The notes under the pieces were generated by a model. That model was not told the origin of the DNA. It saw only the letters and a program-made list of their open reading frames with translations, and searched no databases. Positions 52,152-64,000 of a stretch of DNA of 64,000 nt are shown piece by piece (the first letter of the stretch is position 1; the number at the start of each line of letters is the position of its first letter). The stretch is from Trichinella spiralis. Its lineage: Eukaryota; Nematoda; Enoplea; Trichinellida; Trichinellidae. The stretch lies in NCBI GenBank assembly GCA_000181795.3, contig CM012953.1, forward strand, positions 6,648,096-6,712,095, given 5' to 3'. The position numbers were made by a program, and so were the translations under genes.

Positions 52152-53286
52152 TTGGAAGCGACTGAACAAAAGCGACAAAAGCAATTAAATTCTTATTAAT
52201 TATAATATACAATTATTAATTATCAGTATGATCAATTTCACCTCAGGGAACGAGATGAAGAAAAAAGTATTTTTCAACTTTTCGACTTCTTCTTCTTCTT
52301 TCTTCGACTGCTCCGTGCACTGAAAAACAGTTCAAACCATAAATGCAATGGCCATTTTCTCAAGTACACGCACACACATAACACATATTGAAGGGAGAGA
52401 GAAGCCTGTTTTCACGGCTGGAATGCTTTTCGGGTCACCGTAGGCGGACGACATACAAACCAAATTTATCATCCAAACATCAGAAGAAAATAACCAGCCA
52501 AACTGTGCTTCTTATTGCTATTTCTGTTTTTTTACTTCTCTGCAAATCATTCCATCAATATACGAACAGTTTTATTCAAAAAAAATATCCCCACACAACT
52601 TTGGGCTGCTGCTGCTTTTCCTTTTTCTTCTTTGATAATTCACAGTATCATCATCATTACTGAATTGTAAAATTTAACTTTTTTCAAATTTTCCAACAAA
52701 TAATAATTTTTTCACATCTATTCATCTTTTATTGTTGATTGAATAATGCTTTATTCTGCATTTTAATCATTAATCGAACGCTTTTCATTGCTCAAATTAA
52801 ATTTCCATCATTTCATTAATGTGAATAATCAATCCCCTTGCCAAACTATTTCGCTTTTGTACTACTTTTCATTAATTTCTCATTTGTGAAATCAAAAAAA
52901 GAATTTTTTTTTGAAATTTAAGCGTTTCGCTTTGATAATTTCACAACTGAAACAATTTCAAACCTTTGTCACATTTATTCACATTACGTTGAAAAAGCAC
53001 ATTACTGCAATCATCGCCACACAAAATTTAATACCATTTAAATTAATCGACTCAATTGACCGCTTTTTAAACATGAAAAAGTCACCACCACATAAAATTA
53101 TATCTATTACACGAAAAATGAATAAATGGTAAAAGAAAAAATACGTAAACAAGGGTGTATAAACAGAAAAAGATAGACCGAAAGATTATACATAGGTGTG
53201 TATGAAGATGTTTCACTGAATGAGGAAACACCAATCAACAGGACAGGACTAAAATTATCTGAATATGGATCGACATTTCTCTCTTC
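52152..53286. other. Spacer between the SOD-like and zinc-finger genes
   Basis: This interval holds the promoter and 5' UTR of the SOD-like gene and the 3' UTR of the upstream zinc-finger gene, both on the minus strand. A TTTGTTCAG acceptor just before the SOD-like ATG suggests a spliced leader or 5' UTR intron. No additional gene is supported; plus-strand frames here are short. Confidence 0.55.
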
Positions 53287-56059
53287 TTATCTATCAACTT
53301 GTATGTTCGAATCAGCAGATTCGTCCGACTTTTTCTTCACACCTCGTTGCTTTTCAGCCTATTGTTGAAAGGTGAAAAAAATACAAATTTGAAATGTTCG
53401 CATTAAAAATAAAACATTACCAAAGCTTTCCAATCTTGATACGGAAAACGTGCAGTCCTAAACCGGCGAAGGTGTGTCTTAAAATAAAAAAAAATCATTA
53501 CATGATAACAGCATACATTTCCATATAACTACATACCAAAAAGTCGCTTCCCAATCCAAAATCTTTCAGTTTCTGAAGTAGCTCTTCGTCATTCTTCTCA
53601 AGCGCTGCTTTAATTCCATCCTATTACATAATTAATTATTATCAAGTGTCAGAACATTTGCATAAATGAAAAAAATAAAAACAATAAAATTAAACAAAAT
53701 TAAAGTCAAGAAAAAAATACCCTTGTAAGTTCCCGGTTTGGTGACTTGAGTCGAGTAATTAATGCATGCTCTGCACAGTATTTTTCAGTTACAACTGCCG
53801 AAACCGTACACTTCGGAAAAGTACACTTCTTGAACAAATGCTGCTTCTTCTCCACATAGGCGTCTGAAAATCAATTTTTGCTTCGTATACTTTCCAAATT
53901 CTATTCCTCAATTGCAACTTACGTTTGTCACAATAATTCAACAATGGCAGAGCATACCTATCGCAAATACGTTGTCCAAATATCTCGTATGAACATGTAC
54001 TGCTAAAAAAGGGAAAAAAAACCAACGTTAACCTATCATCATCATCATCATCATTGAGAAAAAAGGAGGAAAATAACAACGTGTTTTCCAGATGATCTTT
54101 CTCCAAAGCCATGTAGCGCAAAACTTCGCTTTGATTTCGCACAAAAAGTCGACTGCTATTTTGACACTTTTCTACCGAAATGTTCCAACGATCTTCAACG
54201 GAAGTTTCTTCTGCAAATTCAAAACAGCTCAATATATAAATAAATAAATAAATAAACAAACAAACAACAAGGCATCAAAAAAAAATAAACAGCAATGCTG
54301 TAACTTTTTTTACCCTGACCCTGCCATCCCGACTGCACCATTCGCAATTGGTATTTCATCGTCAAAGCAGCAGCTAATTCTAACAACGTATTTTCATATT
54401 GAATGTGATAATCGCGCACCATTGGGTTTATTTCTTTACGAGTCAAAATCTGAACACGTCTGTAATAAAACATCAGTGTATAAACTTTTTAAAAATGTTA
54501 ACACAAAACAGATAACATTAACAAATCATTTCATGATGACCAAAATAAGTTCAAAATTTACTTCAATATTATTTCATTTGCAAACTGATCACTGACAAAT
54601 GAACTGATTATAAATCAATACAAAACAACAAATAATTTCTACCTGAAAGGACCATCATCTTCAAGAAGACAATGATAAGGCAGATCCGGTACAGGAAGGC
54701 TTGTTTTCATTATTTCCATTTCTGGCTCTGATTCAGTTTCAGAACTTTCATCTAAACATAAATAAATAAATGTATATATATACATCCAATTTTAGCATGG
54801 GTTAGCAGAGAAGTTTGAGCAAAACTTTACCCATACTGCTGAAAGTGTTGTTCAATGGAGATGTGTCTTGCTTTCTTTTAACATTCCGTTTGGGCTTTTT
54901 CAGATATTCCATAAACGATTCCAATTCTTTGTCTGCTATATATCGAGCATTCTTTCGCCTAGCATCTTTCCGTTTATCCAGCTCCATATGCAAAATTACC
55001 TCCTCATGCTGTTCGCACAATCTACACAAATTATATACATATACATATATACAACTGAAAAATAAATCATCACGAAAAACCAACTTACCCAGTTTGAGAA
55101 TGCAACAATGAAATCGATTTTGGACATCTTAGTTTTGAAGAGTCCATTGGATACCGGCATTGCATCAATCCGTATTGAGGATCTGGCGGTGCGTGGTTTA
55201 TGCAAAGTCCAACTGAACCAAACGCTGGAAGACCGCACTCGTTTCCAGGATACTGACACATCTGTACTTTTTCATCTTCATCATCGTTCGCTTCCATCAC
55301 AATGCTTTGCATCTGATCTGCTGCCAAAGACGGTGGCTGCGCACGAACTATATACATTTTTATTTACAACATTTTTCAATTCATACACTGTTGTCTGTTA
55401 AAGCTACCTTTTTTTGATCTGCCACGTTTTTTCTTAACAGGCTGTCTCCGTTTTATTCGCTCCAATATTGAGCTGTCACTGGGCGCAGCCAATTTCCGTC
55501 CAATCTGAGCTTTCGATAAATACAAAACTTTTGATGAAGAAGCCTGCGGGAACCTAGCCTAAAATGCAACGCTTAAGTCAACTACATATTATTACTCTGA
55601 AGTTCACAACAACAATAAATAAAATATGAACATATATTTAAAAAACTATTTTGCAAAAATATAAATGCAACTTGCAACAATTTTTTTTCTGGTCACAATT
55701 GGCTTCAACAGATGCTGCTTTTTGATTGCTGAATTTCCGCTTCGAGAAATTAGCTCTTTGAAATGACGGCGTACTGTAAAAACATTGTAAGCTGGCACAA
55801 TCAATCGACAACTTCGTTGCAAGTTACCGTTTTCAAATGGATCTCCACGCTGCTGCTCTGCATGCGTAAGCTTTGCTGACAAAGTAGAAGGTCGTGTTAT
55901 ATGTCTTCTCAAAATACTATTTGTGAGCGTGTTTCGTGCCGGATCAGTCTTCACAAGCAACAAACCTGGCGCCCGACGAACAGCAGAACTTTTGGCATTA
56001 GTAGATTCCGTTACCACCGCTCTTCTACCAAGCTCTATTTTGATATTGGATAAATTCAT
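53287..56059 (-). CDS. zf-C3HC3H chromatin-complex subunit (KANSL2/INO80D type)
   Basis: Twelve exons (56059-55828, 55773-55676, 55558-55408, 55347-55089, 55021-54831, 54751-54643, 54459-54314, 54210-53923, 53863-53721, 53620-53537, 53477-53421, 53358-53287) give 609 aa. There are two C3H-C3H zinc modules. The first is C191, C198, C209, H212 then C224, C235, C249, H252. The second is C468, C478, C489, H492 then C505, C509, C520, H523. Paired modules of this type with CxxH endings occur in KANSL2 of the NSL histone acetyltransferase complex and in INO80D of the INO80 remodeller; I cannot decide between them. A basic stretch KKKRGRSKK precedes module 1. Exon 8 includes a run of six Asp and a Phe-rich stretch that may be an unrecognised intron. 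One intron has a likely GC donor (after 55676). The ATG follows a TTTGTTTAG acceptor, so a 5' UTR intron or trans-splicing is likely. Confidence 0.8.
54237..54270. repeat. (AAAT)n/(AAAC)n tetranucleotide repeat
   Basis: Tandem AAAT units passing into AAAC units (plus strand), located in the intron before exon 8 of the zinc-finger gene. Confidence 0.85.
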
Positions 56060-58358
56060 CTTTGTCTAAACAAAAAAACCACAACTGATATGAAATGCCT
56101 CCCAATTTCAAAGGATCAAATAATGCTGAAGATCGAACACGTTGAAATTTCATAATTTTGTCAAGAACGCCCATTTTATCAAATGTAGCATTTAAAAAAT
56201 TATGCAAATAAGCAGTAAAAAATTATATTTGATAATGTAATATTCAATGTAAAATGTAAATGAGTTTTCTTTTGCAAATCACTTCACCTATACTGAAACT
56301 GAAATTTTCGTAATGCATTCTGTTCTATATACAAGTAAGATTGCAATGATCAGTTAACATACAACAGTATAACGTTTTCTGCTATTCATTCACCGAATAC
56401 AAAAAAACACACAATACGAGCATATTAAACAACAGGGATTACAACACATTACTAACACGTTCACTCTTACAAATAATGCCCGTACCGTAGGAATACACAG
56501 ATGGTTAAGCATAATATTTTTATCTTCTACTATAACAGGAAATCTTCTCAATCAACAATGTGTTATAACACATTCAATCACTAAAATCCAAAATTTTCAA
56601 ACTTTCTTTATTCCTCTTTTAACCTAATAACAGTTCTTAACTAGCTTAAACAAATAAAGTAATTAGCAGAAAAAATACGAAAAGATAGCAAAATGTGTTA
56701 ATTCGCCATATCCACGCTTAACCGTCAATTCCAGACAAGCATCTGAGCAAATTCTTACACAAACAAATACAAAACGCGCGTTGAAAATTTAAAAGAAAAC
56801 CAAAAATTAAAAGAAAAGTAATATTTAAAACATTATTTGTTTTTCATAACGGAAAATTTTCTGATGCAATTTTAAACGTAACTACGAAAAAATTAAAAAC
56901 TAAGATGAAACTAAACCAATAAAAAATTCATCTAAAAATAAGAAGATCTGAACTCCAATTAATTGAGAAAGAAAGACATAATTAACACGATAAAAACATT
57001 ATCAACTAACAAATTTAACTGCGCAATAAATGCACTAACAAATAACTATGTAAAAGAAAAACTTGAACACGCATAAACACATATATAGATTTGTTTACGT
57101 TCAGGAATGCAGAAGTTATATATTTTTATATGTTTAAACATACATATGAACGATTTCTAAATAAGTACTAACATCTACACGACACTATACTGAAATAAAA
57201 ATTACAGTATAAAATACCAATAAAGATTATCAAGTTACGTTAAAATTATTATTGTAGTGAAAAATATAAATTAAGAAATGACAAAAATTCTGTATTAATT
57301 AAGTTGATAAATTTTTTCAGTATTATGTTAAAAATTTAAATATTAAAATAAAAATTATTTCGGAATTACTACGCATTATTGTCAGCATTACTACTGATAA
57401 CTTTACTTTGGCAGAATGAATTTCACCGAATGCAATTATTGCTTGTATCTGATTGTTCTGATTAAGTAATACTTTAAAAATAATGCTAATTATTAACCAC
57501 AGTTTCGAATTTTGTCATAAAGGATGGACAACTTCTTCCAAAGGAGTCTGTACTTTACACTCAGACTTCAGAAGAAATTTTCAACATATACGTAAAATCA
57601 CTTGTAATAGAATTTTAATCTTGTAAACAGCAAAACTTAAACCGTCTGTGCAGGCTATAATTTGGAACAAAGCTATGATGATAAAAGCAGAACGTTGACT
57701 TTGTCTTCGTAGATGAAGACTTATAAGAAGATTCTATTCTGTCACTTTTTTAAAACCTAATTTAGTGTTTGATTAATCAGTATTTGTGAAAACTTACTCA
57801 TGATCACAATTATTATCTTATTATGAGCATTACTGTTTTAAAATGTGTATAAATGGCTAACAATTTTGAGATGCATTCTTTTTTAACTGCTAAATCTTTA
57901 AATTTAAGCATTAGAACTTAACGTATAAAGATTTAAAAAGATTATAACATAATACATTAATAAATTTTTTTTTGTTAATGATTATTTTCTATGTGTATTT
58001 TGTATTGTAAAATTTTGTCAGTTTTTGATTATAACTATAAGAATTTATTCTTATTCAAGACTTAACAAACTGAGACAAAGACATCATCACAAACAGGCCA
58101 AGTTTTAATTTCTATTTATTTTTAACAGAACCTCAATTTTTAATACTGTCAATACAGTAAGTTGAACCATCAATAGTAAATTAATATTTTTCTCATTTAC
58201 TACATGCCCGCCTATTTATAAATTTAATCAAAAATGAAAACGAATGCACTTTTATTTATCACTGGGTAATTTTTTTGATGAATTTGTGAAATGTACATGG
58301 AAATTTTTTAATACTATGCAATTATATTCTGTTAATTAACAGGTGTTTTATTGCTCAG
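56060..58358. other. Upstream DNA between two divergent genes
   Basis: About 2.3 kb, very AT-rich. It must contain the promoters of the zinc-finger gene (minus) and of the unrecognised small gene (plus), and perhaps upstream exons of the latter. I found no convincing coding exon. Confidence 0.5.
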
Positions 58359-61300
58359 TCACGTAGCGCTTTTTTAATCAGGGTTACTTCTGATGGAAAA
58401 GCGGTAACTTTTTTTCAGTTAGATGCTTTTCAAAAATTATGGGTATGGATGTTCGTTATAATACAGCTATGCTTGTACAATTAGTTCATTACAGACAGAA
58501 GGAAACTATAACGTGGTGATGGATTTTGGAAATATTCTACCTCTCACTGAGCCCAAAGGTGTCTCAAGATTATTTTTGAATGAAACCTTCAGCACACTGT
58601 ATGCTTCAATCATGACAGGTAGCGAATTACAAGGCATTTTTATAATCTTCATTTTACTTTTTACTTTTTTCTAAATTCTTCTCTTAGTTTAGTTAATTGG
58701 AGATTAATTTTAGTTTTCATTTGTCGCATTATGTTGATTTTTGTAATATGTTTGTATGACTAAACTATTAAATTAATTTTTTTCATTCATGTCATTGCAT
58801 TTATTCATTTCTGTACTTTTTACTACTGCTATTGTTTGAATGTGATTTTTAAAATATTTAACAATTAATTTGAACTTGATTTATAACATATGCATTGCAA
58901 TTATTACGTTTGATTTATTTATAATTAACAGCGTTAAGACAAATATATTTTTGTTTGACAAATTAATTTTTATGTTTACAAATAATATTTTCTTGATTTC
59001 TGAGATTTAATTAACAGTGTTAATGGAATGAAAATTGGCTTATGTTTGGATTTTACGTTTAGACATCAATGCTCCAAATGAATATACATTGGTTGAAAAA
59101 GAAAACATGCTTTGGTTTGTTGTCGGTATTACAGGCAGTGAAGAGAATAAAGAAAAAGCGGTCGCTTTTGTAATAAACCATTTTCTGTCAAAAGGCAAAG
59201 GTAATTGCTGAAATGACATAAAAATAATTCGATCATATAAGTATTTTATTTTATTTTATTTTATTTATTAGTATTTCGTCCTCACGTTTATTTGATTTAT
59301 GAAAATGACAAATTATTGTTATTTTGTGTTCATCTGGAGAGCTTTCTTTTCGATATGTGGATGAAATTATTTACGAAAATTCGTTGACTTCCAACAAATA
59401 ATGCTCACCTTTCTCAAGTGAGCAAAAATGCAATATTTTTGTGAAACGTTTAAAAATTTTAAACATATCAAAGTTTAGATTTATAATGAGATCAACCTGG
59501 TTTTTCGGTTGTTTGTTTACTGGTTTATTTTATGTAAAATGTTTGTATGAATTTGTTCATCTACTTTTCATCCGGTGGTGTTTTATTGTACAAATTAGCC
59601 TTAGTTAAGATTTTTAGCAAAGAATGACCAAGACAATCGTTTAAAAAAAGTAAAATATGTCACGAATATTTCATCATTTTAAATTTAATCTGAAAATAAT
59701 TTATTTCCAACTCCTATACAATCAATCTTTTAAGCACGGTACAGAATTGGTGGATGAAATGCAATAATTTTGAAAATTACTGCAATTGAAAGAACAAATT
59801 ATTCTGAGAATTTTTATATGGAACAATCTGATTGTCAGTTAAAATGTTTAGGATTTTCCTGACAGTTCTTTTAAATAAGAAAAACTTTGATATTTCGGAT
59901 CTGTAATGATCAATGCAGATCTTTTGTAAAGATGATAATAAATCACTGCACCTTAAAATAGGAAACGATCAACGTGTAAAGAATAAAGTAAATCCAGTGA
60001 AAACTTACACAATCTGTGAATAGTGTAAACGGCAACTAAACCTGGTCCAAAAGATATTTCATATTCGCGTCCATTTCTGTATTGCTAAATAATTGCAACA
60101 TGGTCGAATTATTGCGTAATGTGAATAATTTTTAGTCAATACTTACAAGACTGCAAATGTGGAACGTTAGCGATAGAACCAAATAAATTAACCACGCCCA
60201 TACAGTATATTGAAATCGTTTGAAAAGCACCATTATTAATCCTGCTTGGAAGACGTGCGTGGTGAATATAGTTAGGAAGAGGATGATCAATGCCATCACT
60301 GTGCAAGTGTCTTGAATTCTAAATTGAATTGTTTTATTTATTTAAATTTAGATATTATTTATTTATTTATTTAAATGCTGTTGTATTGATGATGTCACAC
60401 TTGTCGTTTTAATTTTTATCATTTGAATCATCATCGTTCAATGAAAGCATTTAAAAAATTTTATTAATCAAGCTTAATATGTAAACTATTTTTAAAATTA
60501 TTTTATAAGATTTCAAGGCACATGATATTTAAAATTAAAAGAAAATGGTATTTTATTGTAATAATTATATGTAAATTAAGATAAACTGTTGAGAAGTTAA
60601 AAATGGATGTGAATTTTTTGAACGTACGCATACAGCATCAGCTGCGCTGTGTTGCTCCAGAAAAACAAAGGAGTTGTAATATTGAAGCATAAATCCAACA
60701 TAAGAAGCAAAACTTGTAATGAAAGAATTTGAGCATTGCAAATTTCGAACATTTCTTTGGCCAACCTCCAACTGATGTTTCTAGTTTCCTTGGCAACTTA
60801 ACATACAGTATACTCAATTAATCAATCGAGGATTTGCTTTGAAAATTTTGTATTTGTTTAATTATTTTTTATTTATTGAAATTAATAAATTCCTTGATCA
60901 GTTTATTTAAAATGATAATATTATTTTGTTGAGTTTAATTTATATTTATAAATAAAGTAACGGCATTAAGTAAATTAAAATAAAAGATTTAAAATTTAAT
61001 AATGAAAGCTTCTTTATCCTTATTTTCAGTAATGTTTTGTAAATATAAATTAGTTCTGCAATATTTTACGTCACTTTTAGAAATATTGAATATCTTTACA
61101 CATAGCTAATTTTGTTTATTTTTATTATGAAAAGCGTTAAATTATAGCAGATTAAGCATTTTACTTAAGCAAATTGATATTTGTTTAAAACTGTTGATGT
61201 AATTTTACATAAATGAATCATTTGTTTGTTATTTGTTTTTGTTTTACAGATCTCATCAAGTTTCAGAGGAACAAAACTTTTGAGGATGATATTTTTCAGA

Positions 61301-61377
61301 TTCAAACTGTTAAATATTTATTGATTGCAAAAACTGTTTTGCAGTTTGATTATTTTTGGCAGTTGGATGAGCATTAA
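58359..61377 (+). CDS. Small unrecognised gene hosting TMEM138 in its intron
   Basis: Three well-phased exons, 58519-58618 (or from acceptor 58495), 59063-59200 and 61250-61377, give 121 aa from the ATG at 58519. An upstream exon 58359-58403, ending AAAGCG|GTAACT, joins the 58495 acceptor in phase and lacks a start codon, so the real 5' end may lie further upstream. The protein is acidic and has no signal peptide or membrane segment. It includes LWFVVGITGSEENKEKA followed by a helix (VAFVINHFLSKGK), with an FDYFWQLDEH C-terminus. The strand-helix pattern is faintly reminiscent of a KH-like or ferredoxin-like fold, but I do not recognise a family. Four consistent junctions, good splice signals and protein-like composition support it as real. 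The 2 kb second intron contains TMEM138 in antisense. Confidence 0.5.
59243..59271. repeat. (TTTTA)n pentanucleotide repeat
   Basis: About four tandem TTTTA units followed by TTTATTA, within the intron of the small plus-strand gene. Confidence 0.85.
59700..59705 (-). terminator. Poly(A) signal of TMEM138
   Basis: Minus-strand AATAAA about 143 nt past the TMEM138 stop codon at 59848-59850, still within the host intron. Confidence 0.5.
59848..60752 (-). CDS. TMEM138: TMEM138, ciliary transition-zone membrane protein
   Basis: Four exons (60752-60628, 60318-60147, 60084-60009, 59951-59848) join in phase to give 158 aa, against 162 aa in human TMEM138. Each exon matches the family in order. Exon 1 gives LSLQVLLLMLDLCFN and a TM segment. 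Exon 2 begins IQDTCTVMALIILFL and has the hallmark HVFQAGLIMVLFKRF followed by a third hydrophobic segment. Exon 3 has the short aromatic loop, then a fourth TM. Exon 4 ends with the YYHLYKRSAL motif and a DPKYQ tail. Four membrane helices are predicted. TMEM138 is part of the MKS/transition-zone network that gates cilia and is mutated in human Joubert syndrome. In a nematode it would act in ciliated sensory neurons, which is inferred. The gene lies entirely within an intron of a plus-strand gene. Confidence 0.93.
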
Positions 61378-64000
61378 TTAATTTGGGTATTCAGTTAATC
61401 ATTTCGTATTCATAATGCCATATGAATATTAATTTTCAAATCATAATATTTATTCATTAAAATTATTCATGATTTTTTATTGTTTACGTAAAATGAAAAT
61501 TGATTCATGAATTAAACATGCAGATTATACACGTTTGAAGCTACTTCATTAACTGCTATTTAAAACATGTTTTTTTTTATTTTACTTTTTTCAAATTTAA
61601 AATAAGATATTTTAACAAGTTTTATGGCTCTTACTAAAAAAATTTACTCAAGTAATAATTTGATATCCACTTTCTGTTTTTCAGCCATTTAATTTGTATA
61701 TTATGTTTTGTTATTTTGAATCAATGGATACAGCTCATCTAATTAATTATTCTACACGCTGTTTTCTTTTAGACGTTGTTGCTTGTTAATACATTTTAAA
61801 TTACTTATTATAGGATAATTTATGAAGTGCTACTTTTTGTCCGTTTTTTGCATTTAATTATTTTTTGAATGATGAAACAATTTGTGTAAATGATAAAAAT
61901 AAATAAATTCATTCATTAAAATTTTATAAAAATTTTGCATGATCTTTCACAGATTATTTTTATTTTCATACAACAAATGTAAATGAAGTGTTTGTTATTA
62001 CTCTGTTTTTATCTTTGAAGAAGAAACAGTGTTAGCAAAAATTTTAATTTTCATAGGTTATTCATCGTTTTATTAAATGCATTTCGAAGCAGAATTCTAA
62101 TAAAAACAGCATTATTTGAAATAATGAGTTAATTATCAATGTTTGGTAAAGTAAGTGCGCATATTTTGCATTTGTCAATTGCAGAATATTTTAAGGCGGA
62201 AATGTGAAAAGAATCAAAAGAAAAGAAAGAAAAGAACCAAAGAATTTTATCTATGGGCTATGAGAAAAATCTATTAGCTAAAATGTTAAGAATTTTCAAT
62301 ACTGATAAAATGAAGCATTTTTTTAATGATGAAACTGTTGAATAAGCTTCATGTAAAATTAACTGAAATGACGGTTATTATAAACTGTGGAAACTGACAG
62401 ACAATTTTCACTAAAATTTAAGAAGGTAATTGTTTCGAATTATTGTTATTGTGAACTTTTATAAATCACATCTGTTTTCAGCTGTGTGTGAATATTCTCT
62501 GAAAATTTCGGTCGATTTAAGTAATTATCAGTCAGATTGAATAATTATCTATGATCAAAAAAATTCTGATGCATAAAGAAATATTTTTATATCCTTACAA
62601 GAGAATTGAATCATTATTTATAAAATAAATACGCCATAAAAAGAAATTAAATGACATTCTGATGTAAATTATTTTTTAAAGTAAAACTAAGTTTACAGTA
62701 CATTTTTTAAATATTTAACTAAGCTGATTTTAATACGAAGTTAACATAAATTTTGTGAAGTATTCTCTGATTCTGCACAATCGCATATTTTCATCAAAAT
62801 GTTTTTCTTGTTGCATTTAATTTTTAATATATATTAATACTCGAATTACTCAAAAACTGGAAAAAAGAATGTTTATTTTTACATTAATAAAGAAGCTCTT
62901 CTTTTTATTTGTTTAGAATAAAAAGCTTTTTAGAATTCTTTTCCTGCATTTCAGCGTACTGATAAAGTAAAGTAATGCTATTTTTCAACTTTGAGCTGTT
63001 CTTACTGAATGACTTGCTGTTTGGTGATATTTTCTTTGATGTCGAAAAACATCTTCTAAAATAAGCGTGTATTTTCAAAACATTTGCAAATGCAAATTCC
63101 TTATATACTGTATTGTAATACTCAGTCACGTTGATGTTTTAAGCATAAACGGAGATACGCGGACATAGTGTATTGTGATCTGCAGATGAAACTTTAAAAT
63201 CTTAGATTAATATAAACATTATTTTCATTATTCGAATAACACATTACATTTTTTAGAACAAAATTTGTCGATAATATTGTTTATAGAGTTTATCATATCC
63301 TCATTTATCACCTGGTAATCGTTTAACTAAGTGCCAAAAATCTTGTTGAAACCAATGAACAGTAGTTACTTAAGTGAAAAAGTATTTGATTATCCATTAG
63401 GGAGGGGGCGGCCACCCAAGTCACTATATCAACGCTACTGGCAGTAATCTTTTCTAAACGGTGTTTGCAAATTGTGTTTTCAGTAACTTCAGCTAGTAGC
63501 ACTTGAAAAAAATTTACTTTTTTTAAATTAATGCCTCACATAAACAAATTTTGAAAATAATAAATGGTATCATTGTATCATACTATACCATATCATATCT
63601 AATAGTATCATATCACATAATATTGTAAAATACCATATCATATCATATCCTATCCTATCCTATCCTATCCTATCCTATCCTATCATATCATATCACATCA
63701 TATCATACTAAGTCCTTTCATCAGTCAAACTGAATTTATAAATTCTACGTACAAGTGCTACGTATGATAAACCTAATACTGCTTTGTAAACAGAGTTCAT
63801 TTTAGAGCAGCTTCTCTTATGCACTTGTTCATAGCTTAAATGCCATTTGCGGTATTATTCAAGTATCGTTTTTTCATTTTTTAAAAAGAATATATAGTTC
63901 TTCATAGCAGTAACTTAGTTATATTGATTTATTGTTCTACAAACATTTTTGATATTTGCTAAAATTCATTTGGTAAAATGAGTTATCAGAAAATAGCCTG
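61378..64000. other. AT-rich terminal stretch, no supported gene
   Basis: No exon with protein-like features was found on either strand. The minus-strand frame at 62905-63129 is Lys/Ser/Asn-rich and unsupported. A short GC-rich patch (near 63403-63418) and the TATCC repeat at 63570-63709 are the only distinctive features. Confidence 0.6.
63570..63709. repeat. Pentanucleotide TATC(A/C) tandem array
   Basis: A degenerate array of ATATC-type pentamers surrounds a pure core of seven TATCC units at 63646-63680. The flanks are TATCA variants on both sides, indicating expansion of one variant within an older array. Confidence 0.9.

Noticed and set aside
62905-63129. Minus-strand 74-residue frame
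   Set aside because: Lys/Ser/Asn-rich and typical of chance frames in AT-rich DNA; no splice partners.
63403-63418. GC-rich patch as a possible small structured RNA
   Set aside because: Too short, and no paired arms or promoter signals could be seen.

Overview
This is nuclear DNA from an animal, most likely a nematode. The sequence is very AT-rich. Genes are split by GT-AG introns whose acceptors mostly end in TTTTAG, TTTCAG or TTACAG, and many introns are only about 50-100 nt. The nematode inference rests mainly on a Cys-loop anion channel of the nematode ACC/LGC-46 type, together with the intron style; it is not proven. All gene models below were spliced by hand, and every accepted model keeps an open frame across all junctions. 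Ten loci are described: nine protein-coding models (one of them unrecognised and probably incomplete at its 5' end) and one tRNA.

Layout. Bases 1-5165: AT-rich upstream DNA with a (TA)n microsatellite and a less AT-rich, promoter-like block. 5166-26314 (+): one large RhoGAP gene of the ARHGAP21/23 / C. elegans pac-1 type (13 coding exons, 1549 aa, introns up to 7 kb). 27988-29268 (+): a two-RRM RNA-binding protein. 30572-30643 (+): tRNA-Gln(CTG). 30880-31786 (-): Rpp25-like Alba subunit of RNase P/MRP. It is divergent from 32657-34295 (+): GTPBP10, an Obg-type mitochondrial ribosome-assembly GTPase. GTPBP10 converges tail-to-tail, with 34 bp between stop codons, on 34330-37569 (-): the anion channel. 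42097-43445 (-): a PTF1A/Fer1-type bHLH factor that keeps the C-terminal RBPJ-binding tryptophan motif. 47170-52151 (-): a secreted protein built of degenerate Cu/Zn-SOD-like modules, resembling arthropod Rsod. 53287-56059 (-): a zf-C3HC3H chromatin-complex protein (KANSL2/INO80D type). 58359-61377 (+): a small unrecognised gene. Nested antisense in its second large intron is 59848-60752 (-): TMEM138, a ciliary transition-zone membrane protein.

There is no operon-like pathway here; it is an ordinary chromosomal stretch with unrelated neighbours. The physical arrangements are the notable part: a bidirectional promoter region between Rpp25 and GTPBP10, interlocked poly(A) signals between GTPBP10 and the channel, and the nested TMEM138. 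The other observations worth following up are the multi-module SOD-like protein, the RBPJ-binding motif in the bHLH factor, a candidate alternative last exon in the RhoGAP gene, and a likely GC-AG intron in the zinc-finger gene.
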